A stretch of DNA of 64,000 bases from Ectocarpus siliculosus (taxonomy: Eukaryota; Sar; Phaeophyceae; Ectocarpales; Ectocarpaceae). The notes beneath the pieces were generated by a model that worked only from the letters and a program-made list of their open reading frames with translations, made no database searches and was not told the DNA's origin. Where the stretch lies: positions 4,811,705 through 4,875,704 of the forward strand of contig FN649741.1 of NCBI GenBank assembly GCA_000310025.1, read 5' to 3'. Below are positions 36,401-47,500 of the stretch, in pieces. A program made the position numbers and the translations under genes. Every line of letters begins with the position of its first letter. Within the stretch, counting starts at the first letter, position 1.

Positions 36401-39400
36401 GTGGGCCACAGCAACAGCAGGGGATGATGGGTGGGCAGCAGCAACAGCAGCAGCAACAACAACAGCGGCAGCAGCAGCAGCAGCCGCAGCAGCCACCTTT
36501 TCAGCAACAGCAACCCGCTCGAGGAGACTATGGTGGCTATTACGGCCGGAACGACGGGTACTACCAAGGACCACCGGGGGGGAACGGAGCGCCTACGCAG
36601 CAGGGGAATGTGAGAAAATTATACATGTCTGGGAGGCCGGCGAGGAATGCAGACAGAGCGTACAGTGCCGGTTAAGAACAAAGAGGCGTAATATCGCTCT
36701 AGGTAGCCTTGTTTTTTGTGCGATTACTACTCTAGTAGGGGCAACGCTTGGACGGGGGCGTACAGTAGGTCGTCGAAGACGCCGTCGCATTGTCTCATGG
36801 CCTCCCCTAGCTATTCTAGCCCCGCCAAACCTCCTGCTACATAGCAGAGAAGAACGCGAGAAAACGCACACACCCTTTCCCCGTCCACCTACTGTAGTTG
36901 TTTCGGTTCACTGCTGTGGTCCCCGTACCTTTCCCTTCCCCTCCCTCCCTCCACTATTCACAGTCATGGTTGTACCCTGCTGCCTGTCTTAGCTTCCGTT
37001 CTCTGCCTCTCTCGCTCCCTCCTTACTCGTCGTTTCGTTGCTGTTTTGCTGTACTTGCGCTATTCAAACGCACCCCTTAAAGGCTGAGTACGGCGGTTTC
37101 CCGGCGGGCTCTCGCGCCCTGGTGCCGAGCAACGGCGGCGCTCCGCGTGGAGGGTTGGAGGTCAAGGAGCAGGTAAGCCGTGCTCGTCACTTCGGCCCTG
37201 TTGGTGTTTGTGTCGGTGTCGTTGTGATCGTGGTGGTGGTGGTGGTGGAGATGCCACTTCGTTGTCATTGAGCTCTAGAGACGCTGTTGTTCCGCTTGGC
37301 ATCACTGCATCTTTGGTGTGAGGTCTTACATGGACTCGGATGTGTCAGGAGTCTGCTGAATATTCGCCCTAGAATGCAACCCCCTGGTGAACAAATAGTC
37401 CCGAGAGAACAGCGTTTTGTGATGATAAGTGTCTTTTCTGAGAAGGGGAACGAAGCGTTGGGCACTGCTCCCCTCAGTAGATGTTGTTCGTGCTCGGCAA
37501 GGCTTTCGCTTCCCCTTCGGCGTCTGCTCTGCAACGCTGCTTGGTAGTTCAAGCGTCCATGTAGTGCAACCTGTGTCGCTAACCAGGTCACCGCTGTCGG
37601 CGTACCGTTGCCTCATCTGTTTTGCCGCTGTTGCTGATGATGATGATGATGATGACGCTGATGCTGATGGTGCTGCAACTCCGGGCGGGATGGGAACGAA
37701 ACGAAACGGGCGAGCAGGGGCTGCAACTGGTGAAGGGGGCGTGGGCGCGCATCCTGGTCGGCAAGGACAAGACAACGGCGGCGCTTTACGAAGCCAAAGA
37801 GAAGGCTGGCATCGGTGAGAGCACGCAACCCTATAACCGCCACGCTTCGAGCTCGGTGAATCGCGCAGCAAGAGTCCGCACGTACACAACGACCGTTTTG
37901 TTTGGCTGGGGTTGATCGCTGCTCGGAACGAAAGAAGCCCATTGCGCAATTCTGTCCTTCTTGAACGAACAGCCCCCGTTTGTTTTTGCTGGCTGCCTAC
38001 AATGATCGGGAAAACTTGGTCGACCTGGCGTGGGTTTATCTGAAAACGTGCCCATTTTTTTTTTTTCGCGGCTCACGTTGAGGTCTTCTCGCGGGGCACG
38101 GAACGTGCCAAACAAGATCACCGGTTCTATTCTGTTCGAAATTGGTTGGGACCCGGCAACCGCTTCTTGGGTTTCCTTGTGAAACGTAGCCTGGGCCGGC
38201 GAAAACCGACACACATCGCTCCGTCCCGACTTTGCGAGGTCTATGGTCTACCGACAACGGCATGCGTTCACTTGAGTACACCCCCTCTCCCTCCCCCCCC
38301 CACGTAGCCCGGGCCGGCGAAAGCCCGGCATGTATCGCTCCGTCCCAGCACTTGTCGGGATGCGAGGTCTATTGGTCCACCGACTACAGCATGCGTTTGC
38401 ATTAGGTACACCCCCCATATCGTTCCCACCTCGCTTGGGCTCTCAACATGTTCGACTCCACACCACCGCCGTTAAGCTTTTTCCTGCTGCTGGCTGTCCC
38501 GCGCGGTGCGCTCGTGCGTTGATTTGTGTGTGTTGTATGTGTGCGTGTGTGTGTTTTCGGGAAATCCCACCCTCATCAGCGGCATCGACAGCAAGCTACA
38601 AGATCAAGAACACGATGGGCAGCGTCACCAGCCGGTGAGAGGTTTTGTTATGGAGAAGCGTTTCTTCGGTTTCATCAACTCGGGAGCAAGTCTCCTTTCG
38701 GGGGAGGGGGGGCACATATCCTAGTCAAGGCGGCTGCGACTTCGTTCCTCCGGCTGCTCTGCCGCAGTGTTGACCTTTCCCCGAGAATGCATATGCTTCC
38801 CACCACTGCTGGCGTGCTTGTTGACGCGGCTGACACGAACCGCGTTTGTCTGTCAACGGAGCTGATTTTTCGTTGCATTGTTCATTTATCTCTCTCTCCC
38901 GCGGCCCCTTTTGCGCCACGTGAAGTGCTGTGAGACGGGCAAGTCTGTCCCCCAATTCTGCGTTGCCATGAGAATATGCTTTTTCGTTGACATGTGGGTT
39001 GGTGTGCGCAGCGGACTCGCCTCTCGCCAAAGGGGAGGGGGCCGGGGCACGGGCGTGGTGTCAGCCCGGTCGGCTCCTAGTGCTCCGCACTCGCAGTCTG
39101 GCTAGTGAACGAGCAAGTCGGTCGGTAGGTGTCGGAAGTAGTTCTCTCAGCCCTGACTGGCTCCAACCTGATGTGATAGCCTGTCAGCACAGCAGCGCTC
39201 GACGGGTTGTTGATAAGTTGCACAGGTGCAGCATTTTTTTTTTTTCTGAGCCGTGGTCGACACAACCGAAGAAGCGGACGCCTCGCCCTCGTATCTCACT
39301 TGCCGCTTACGTATGCCCAGAAAGAAACGACGTCCTGCGTGAAACGGTACTAGACTGCGTATATACGCATCATCAGTCCCGCATCGAAAGCTCTCAATTC

Positions 39401-39844
39401 ACACGCGTACCCTTCGTCTGTACAGCCAGACTGCAGTTTCTAACCCCCCCGCCCCCCTCCTCGGCCTTCCGCGTCGCCCCTTCCTCCTGCCGCCAGCGTG
39501 GCCGACGTCCTGGAAGGCGACCCCCAAGGCCTTGCTGGTCCCTACGGCCAGCCCCCCCAAGAAGACTACTACGGCGAACCGGGAATGGGGGCCGGCGGAC
39601 AGCAGCAGCAAGATCCACGCTCCTGGCAAGGGGCGCCGCAGAATGGGTACCGTGAAGGCGGCGTTCCTCACCCTGGACAGGACCCCCGCGCAGCGCCAGC
39701 CGGCAACGGTGGTGGATATCCCGGGTACCAGAACCAGGGCGCTGGCGCATCGGCGGGCGCCGGCGGCGGTGGTGGGTACGGTGGCAACGGTGCGCGCGGG
39801 GCGGCGGGCGGTTACCCTGGTCCCCCTTTCCAAGGGCAAGCAGG

Positions 39845-39879
<35 letters not shown>

Positions 39880-40097
39880 GGGGAGAGCCGCAAGGAGGTC
39901 GCGGGTTCGATGGCGGCAGCAGCTACGGACCCCCGGTTGGACGTGGTAGCGCGCCGCCCGGTGGCGCTGGCGCGGGCATGGGTTCCTACCCGGGGCAAGC
40001 GCCGCAACCGCAGCAGCAGCAGAGACCGCAGGGGCAGGGGCAGCCGGGGGGTGGAGGCGATTGGCAGAAGGACGGGGACGGTAGTTTGTTTTGGTGA
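33422..40097 (+). CDS. WW-domain, Gln/Gly-rich prion-like protein with signal-peptide-like N-terminus
   Basis: Exons 33422-33601, 34197-34682, 35149-36609, 37083-37172, 37718-37814, 38580-38634 and 39497-40097 join in phase to 989 residues. The N-terminus is a basic start, a hydrophobic core CLLAFFLF and ARALSGG, resembling a cleavable signal peptide. Residues about 124-158 form a WW domain with both Trp and the Tyr pair: LPAGWGELRTGDGRPYYVYY, then a Thr and QWERPKP. WW domains bind Pro-rich ligands. The remainder is dominated by Gln, Gly, Pro and Ser with poly-Gln runs (around 36170-36220, 36420-36500 and 39840-39880). A short helical segment (LYEAKEKAGI, exons 5-6) interrupts it. Some internal acceptors (35149, 37718) are weak, so it could be two genes split near 34.7-35.1 kb. 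Secretion is inference. Confidence 0.7.
38187..38303 (+). repeat. C-tailed dispersed repeat, copy 2
   Basis: Starts GTAGCCTGGGCCGGCGAAAA, contains ATCGCTCCGTCCCGAC, GAGGTCTATGGTCTA and GGCATGCGTT, and ends GAGTACACC plus a C/T run. It is directly followed by copy 3 in the same orientation, in an intron of the WW-domain gene. Confidence 0.8.
38304..38416 (+). repeat. C-tailed dispersed repeat, copy 3
   Basis: Tandem neighbour of copy 2 with the same modules (GGGCCGGCGAAAGCCCGGCA, ATCGCTCCGTCCCAGC, GGGATGCGAGGTCTA, GCATGCGTT, GGTACACCCCCC). It lies about 160 bases before the exon at 38580. Confidence 0.8.
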
Positions 40098-41573
40098 TGA
40101 CGTAGCATGTTACTGTAGTAAGAGGCACCGCGGTGGCAGGTGGTGGTACTCAAAACTGTTCTAGTGGCATTATTGGTAGGAGCGGTGTTGCGGAGAGGGA
40201 AGTGAATGGCCGTGATAAAATAGAAGAATCAAAAGAAGATGTCGGCGAAGAAGAAGGAGTAGATGTGGTGCAGCATGCGGTGGAGGTGCTTGTTGGCTCT
40301 TCTGTTTCAACCCGATCGTAGTGTCGTAGTGTGTGTGCCGGGCTTCCGCTTGAACGACACGCGTCGTCAACGCTTTGTAAGAGGGGAAGCACCGCGTAGA
40401 TGTGTATGGGAATTGACGTGTGCTATCAGGCCACGATTACCGCGATGTTTTTTTTCCCTATAATCTCGGACCGTTCTCCTGGCGGTTTTCCGAAGCCATA
40501 CAGAATCCCGAGAGCGTTGTGGTCGCGCTCTTACCACATCCGTTGATTTCGAGATGATCAGGTTAAAAAGCGCATGTTCGTGCGCATGAACAGTCGGTTT
40601 GCTCCCCTGTGTTTTGGTCGGCATGCTTATGGGCTCACAGCGGTCAGGCGCGAGACTGAATTATCACTCGGGCAAGAATGAAAGGACACCGTTGTGTTCT
40701 TTCGCTCATGAGGTCTTGTTCTGTAAGCGGATGCCAACTGCCGCCATGTGTGGGCATGCAGATAACCGTTCGGTCGAGGCGCCCACATCCTTCGCCAAAA
40801 GAGCGTGCTGTAAGATGTGGTTGGTGAACAGGAGAGGAAGCCTGCCATCTAATACTCCGTAGTACGTGGCAATGCGTGAGTTGTATAACTTGGAGCTCTG
40901 CAGCCTTCTAGAATTTGTCGAGAATTAATTACTTCATTTGTTTGCTGCGTACCCTGGTACGAGATCATTCACCTCGTTCCGTCGCTCCAACTACCGCGCA
41001 TTTATCCACCAGAGCACGCTTCTTCCCCTTGCTTTGTTCAATCGTGGTGCTCACTCACGTATAGTTTTCTCGGAGTGAGGAAGAAGACATGTGACGTGAC
41101 AAGAATGATGCATCCGACGTGACATGGATGATGCTACATATATTAGTCACTCACAAACACGTACAAACCCCAAAGCGCTGGCCATGATTTATTGCGGGGG
41201 AGGGGGGTGTAAGTGTCGAATTCGCGCGCCCCCTGGTCACGCGATTGACGCGATCTCGCGATCTCCTTCCTTGCCTTTCGCTATCCAATCCCCCGCTATG
41301 TGCGCTGCCGCTGTTTTTGAGATTGTGGTCGGGATAGGCGCACGGCGTGCTTCTTGACAAGGAACCAACGGCACGGAGGAAGTAGTGAGTGGTATCGCTG
41401 TCCAATGCTGCAAGCAGGACGTTGTTTATTTGAAACTTCAAAACACCCGAGCAAATTATCGGCCGTTCGCGCCATATTTGAAACCTTCGAAGGCCTCTTT
41501 CGCTATCGAGCAGCTTGAGTGCTGCTGAAGCCCGTCGTCTCGCTCCCCGACGAGCAGCGAACGCTTCCACTGG
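40098..41573. other. Spacer and presumed XPC promoter, no supported gene
   Basis: Small ORFs on both strands without motifs. The 3' UTR of the WW-domain gene and the promoter of the XPC/RAD4 gene must share this 1.5 kb. A minus ORF (41570-41151) overlaps the XPC leader and has no recognisable domain. Confidence 0.4.
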
Positions 41574-44500
41574 ATGTCAACCCGTATGATGGACGACGAC
41601 GAGGACGACGACATTGGCTGGGAAGGTGAAAATTGTTGCTTGGTCGATAGGAGGTGAACAACAGCAGCCGCTGTCCGTACATAGTAGTCTGCAGCGGGAG
41701 CTACGCTGCTATGTAGCTATTTCAGGCTCGCTTTGTGCATTGGGAAGACACGGCAGGCCGAGAGGGCGTTCACCACACTGCTTCCATTTTCCTCAATCGA
41801 CCACCGAAATGCTGCACGGGAGCAAAGGTACGCGTGTAGGAATCGTCGAGGCCCATCAAACAGCTCCATGATCCGCTCGATGTACCCACCGCAGAAAACC
41901 TGACAGTCCCGCGATGTGTGTTTTGCACTCGCCGCCTTGCTACTTGGATACATGACAGTACGATGTACTTCATAATACTTCATTTTGTACCATGCATGCA
42001 GATATCGCTCGCACTTATTAATAATAACTTATTGTCTTGGCCAAGGCTGGGGTTCTTTGTGGACTACAAATGACCGCTGCCAGGTACAGCAGTAGTAGCG
42101 TTTAGTGTAGGGCTCACAAAATGGTGCTCACGTTCTGATGTGCGGGTGCTATGCATCTGCATCTCCCTTGTGCGTGTGTGTGTGTGTGTGTGGGCTGGTT
42201 GTGGGTGGTGTTCGCGGGTAAGATGACGACGGCCAAGAGATCGACGACGAAGACATCGCGTGGGAAGACGATGATGATGAAGGTGATGGCGATGGTGACG
42301 ACAACGGCAGGAGCAGCAGCAGCGGCAGTAGCGTTGCGGCAGGAGGTCCCGCGGGTTGCGCAGAGTTCGAAGAGGACGACGTGGAAGAGGAGCCCGAGGA
42401 ACGCCGGGTAAGACCGCTGGGTGTTTTCCAAGCAGCAACAACTTTGGACGATTTTCTGAAAAATACGCGGCATAATTTGTGTGTATTTGCATGTGTGTGT
42501 AGCTATGACTCGTTCAACGTCACCGCTGGGGACGACGTCCTGAGTCCTGAGGTTGTCCGGTGTAACGCTCTCCGCCGTGTGCCTCGTCAGACCGCGTGGT
42601 TGTTTCTTGGTACCCCGACTTTGACATGGAACTACAATGGATGCAAAACGTTCACAAACCTGGCCTCAGACAGAAGCAGGACAACTTGCAGACATTTTTG
42701 GCTCTGGGTGTACGATAGCGCTGCTTCACACCCCATGTGTTTCCGCTTGTGTTCCCTTACCCCGCTGCTTGTGGTTGTCTCCCAAACGCATCCTTAACCT
42801 TGACTGTCTTCGGGACATGGTGGCTGTGATGCAGTGGCTCGGAGACGACGGAGAGATCGTGGTCGAGCTCCCTCGGGGGGAGGACGAGGAAGGAGAGGAC
42901 GGTGACGATGACGGAGGGAGGGGTGGAGAGTCTAGCTCCGCCGGCAAGGGCAAGGGCAAAGAAAAAGCGAAGGCCCGCCGGTTCACGGCGGTGAGTAGGA
43001 CGGTTCGCGAAGCGTGTTTTGGCGTTGCGTACGCCTTGTGCGGGCCGTTGCGACTGTCTTTCCTCGACCGTCGGGCGGAGCCTTTGGCAATCATGGCTGT
43101 CTGCAGGAAAGGCTGACTCGCGCTGTGGTTTGTTATTTGTGTGGATGGAGAGAAAAAGAGGCTTGTAGAAACGAGTCAGTCAGCTGCAGCGCACAACCGT
43201 CTTGTTTACCAGATGTTTGAGCTCTGTCCGCAGCAAGAACGCCCACGATGTTGGAGACGACTTCCGCCTGTTGCAAGAAAGGTCTGCATTCTCACGTGTG
43301 GCGGGAGAGATCGTTATAACTTGTTTGGCCATGACTGCAACGACGCGAACGGCCTGACGTGCGAATATTTTGCGGTGGAACATTTTGTGTCGCTCGTTTC
43401 TTGTGGGTATCACCTGTGCTTGTCGACAAGCCAATGAAACGACGGCGCCCCTTGAAGACATCAGCGTCACGATGCCCCACCCACCCCCTCCCAGGCCGGA
43501 ATCAAAAGGTCGAAGAGGGGGGCCATCCCCGGCACCCGAAACGATTATGAAGGCTGCTTTGGTTGCAAACATCTACAGCAGTGCCACACTTTTCCCTTTG
43601 TCCGCGTGCCTATCTCTGTGTGCCGTATGTTGAGCTCAAACTCGTGCGGTGAAACGATTTTCTTTTGGTGTTTTCGTTCGTGCCGTATGATGATGGTTGG
43701 GGCGGGGGGGGGGGTCTTGCTTCAGGAAGAGACCAAACAGGCACTGAGCGTTCACAAGGCCCACCTTGCCTGTCTAGTCGCGCGCTGCGCCATGGTCAGC
43801 CGCTGGGCCGGGGACCCGACGGTGCAGGCGGCGATGGTGTCGTGCCTGCCGAGCCATCTCGCCAAGGTACAGTACGCATGTATGCCCTTGCGTGCAGCGT
43901 CGCAGTTTTGCCTATGTACAGCATGGTGCTGGCGTTCTCGTCGCGTGTCGGCATCAAGTAGGGTATCGCACCCGCACCAAGGAAACAAACGTGGCTCGCA
44001 CTACTGTTGTCATGCCATGCCGGCATCGTAGTTGCCGTCTGCTATTTAGTTGTTTCACTCTCTACCTACCCCTCCTCCCTCTCTGCAGAAACACGTGCCG
44101 GCTAGGCAGAAGCGAAACAGACGAGGCTCGTCGTCGCTGCCGGCCGTCGGGGACCGAGACGGAGGCGCGGCGGCGGCGGCGGCGGCGGCGAAGAAAACCA
44201 AGAAGAAGAAGCGAAAAGAGAACGGAGACGACGGCGCAGAAGAGACACGTGAGGACGAGGGGGAGGACGAGGTGCGATCGGATGGCGTGAACCAGCTCCG
44301 CCTTGCTGACCTCGTCGTCTGGTTCCGAGAGTTCATCACGGTCTTGAACGATGACGCCGTCGGGGGCAGCGAAGGGTCTTGGGGGTCGCGCCCGCAGAGG
44401 CTGCAGAGGGTTATCGAGCAGCGGGCAGGCTGCGCGCAGGAGGCCGTCCAGCTGTTCGTGTCCCTGTGCCGCGGCCTCGGCCTGCGGGCACGCTACGTGG

Positions 44501-47500
44501 CGTGCCTCGACCCAGTGCCGCCTTCCCCGGCGGCGGACCTCCGGCGGCAGCCGCCGCCGTCCAAACAGACGCGGAACAACACCGTCGACCTCGCGGCGGC
44601 GCCGGCGGCGCTGGCCGAGGGGAAACGGGGAAGAAGACACCACCATCGACAACGGCGGCGGGGTTCGGGGGAGTCCCGCGGCGGCCTTCAAGCAGCGGGG
44701 GGGGTCGGGGCCGGGTCCTCGCAGGCCTGGGCGGAAGTGCTCTGCCGAGAAGGGAAAGAGCTGGTGAGGACGGGGCCCCCGGGGGTGGGGTTTCTATGCG
44801 GTGTTGTACGTAGGCGGGAAGGGGGGTTGGGGTTCATGTGGTCGATGCCAGCAGTGTGTACAACTTGGGTATAATAAGGTATAGCGGAAGGGGTGCGTGT
44901 TGTGTGATGTTTTGGGGTTGGGGGGCAGTAGGTGCACACAGGATTGCCGCCGCCTCCTTTGCTTGTAAGGAAGAAGCTGTAGCGGGCAGATGGGCACACC
45001 AGGAAAACCTAACCTCTGGCCACTTGTCTATCAATCAGCGCTTATGTAGATCAACGAACATGGATTCATCTTGATTTTGCGATAACCTTTGAAACAACTC
45101 TCTTGGCCAAGCAGTTTCGCGCGCGCGCGAGCACGCACGGTCTTCGCCCTCATGGTACCGGGTGTGGCTTGCGACCACGGTGACCCCCGTTTGGCGGTAG
45201 CCAACACAACAACGCCTGCCCCCCACCCGTTGACGTCATCTCCTGCCTTTCCGTCTTCGCCGGTTGTCTCGTTCCCGTCCCCCTCGAAGCACGTCTTGAC
45301 GGAGAAGGAAGTGTCCCCGTCCCGACGCCCTCCTCCGTCGTCGCCGCCGCCGGCCCCTGCAGCATCACCACGACGGCCGTCCAAGCGGCAGCGCACTCGC
45401 GGCACTCCCGAAGCTTGTCTTCCCCCCCGAGATTCGCGGCCCAAGGTTTCCTCCAGCATGCCGGGAGGAGGAGGCAACAACAGCAGGAGCATAACCGAGG
45501 CATTGTCGATGAGCAGCGACGATGAAGACACCAACGGAGAAGCCGCCGCAGGGAGCGATGATGATGGTCATGGCGCGAGACAGCTGGCGGGAGAGCAACG
45601 GCGACAGAACCGTGCGTCCGAAAAAATGGACGTTGATCCGCCGCCGGGGGAATCGACGGCAACGGCGACAGTTTCCGGAGCGAGAGCGAGACCAACGCGT
45701 GCAGGATCCAAGCGAAAAGCAGCGGGGGTGACCGCGGCGGCAGAAACATGCACAAGGCCTTCGAACGGCAGCAGAAGGAAGCTCCCGAGGAGTCCCGAAG
45801 CAGCTTCTTCGGCCGCTGGCGCTTCTGGCGCGGCCCAGAAAACGGACAGAGAGGCCGGCGCCCCGAAAGGCGAGGGGTTCCGTGACGCAGTTCCTTGTAA
45901 CGCGGCATATCCCACCGGCGGTAGAGGTGGCGGGACTGCCGCCGACGACGGTGAGGCCACTGCGAACGGGGCCAGGGGCGCTAGCGGCGGCCACGGTGGC
46001 GGTGGTAGTAAAAAGGGGGGCAGGAGAGGAAGCGGCAGCAGCCGCGGCGGGGCTGGTGCTAATGGTAGCGCTGCTGGCGCCGCCGCCGCCGGTGTTTCCT
46101 CTACTCCGTCCACGCGGGGTGGGGCGAGGGAGAGGTGGATCCACGTCGACCCCGTCGTGGGCGCTCTTGACCAGGCGGACAAGGTGGGGTGAGGTTGGCG
46201 TGTGTTGGGTGTGGGCGGCGGTCAGAGGTTTGTCTCTCTATATTTCTATCTCATCTACTTGTGACATGTGTTTTGGGAATACTCGCTGGTCTGCTTACGT
46301 GCTTCATTCTACCCCCGGTCTCCGTCAGTCGGGTCCCGCCTTCCCCCCCCCCTCTCCTACGACTACTCACCCATAGTGCCTAACGAAATTGATGAACAAA
46401 CGTGCAATGGACATTTTTCGGGATCAGGTTCAGGACTTGCGGTTCAGGAAGCGGCTGATGCCGTACGTGGTGGCCGAGGACGAGAAGAAGCTTATCGTCG
46501 ACGTGACACGGAGGTTTGCACAAGTGTGATCGCTGCATGTATGTTCCACAGTGTCAGCTGTAATTACGCAGTGGGTAGACGCACCAACACAGCGCCCCTA
46601 AGAAGCCGCAAATAGCTCGCTCGCGTTCAATGAGCATTATTTCGTTTCATGCGGTCGGCACCGTTTTCGACAGCGGTACCCAAGTACGTTCCCAGCAGAA
46701 ATAGCACGTTGATCTCGCGTGGTTGGCTGGGGTATTCACGAGGTGTAAGCGAAAAATGTTTGTATCGCCACCACCGAAATCGGTGTACCAGCGAACAGCG
46801 GCAAGCAGGCAAGCAGCTGCAACAGCCACCACAACACCTTTCTCGTACTTGCTTGCTGCTTGGTACTCCTACTTGTACACAAACCAACAACGGCAGCAGC
46901 CAACAACATCAACAACAACGACTTGATGGCCATCCGGAGGTGTTGTGAAGCCACATCCCCGCCCTCCGACTCCAACGAACCGCCCCAGCCGGAGCAATAC
47001 CGTTGCACAACTTTGATCATCCACCCCCAATACATAATTGTGACGCCAGGTACTCTTCGGAGTGGGCTCGCACCCTTCGAACGAGGGGGCGAGCTATGGC
47101 CAGCGCGGACGGGTGGTGGAATCGGTCTCTGCGGAAGTGGGGGGCTTCGGCGCATAGGCGCAGAAGGCGCAAGGTCGGTCGTCGTGTTGCTCGCCTGTCG
47201 ATACGCGTGCGTGTACTTGGATGCGCGTCGTTCTGATCTGGTTGATACTGAGTCAAGAGTCGAGTTATCGATGATCCTTTAAAAGCTAAAAGTTGATGAT
47301 TTGCGGTTGATAGTTGTGAAGAGTCATGTCGATTTTGTCGGTGAATGAGGCCGTGTTGCTTTTGAAGCGCTACGTGTGGTGGTTGCGTCTACACTTCTCC
47401 TGGTTGATTCAACCCAGCTGTTTGTTCTGATCCGACCAACGAGTGGTTTGCAGTGGTCGCAGCTTGTTTGGTTTGGGTCAGCCATTGGCTGGTGGTGAGT

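Noticed and set aside
45568-46182. 204-codon minus-strand ORF
   Set aside because: Antisense of the XPC insert exon; Pro/Ala/Leu composition follows from plus-strand Gly/Ala codons.
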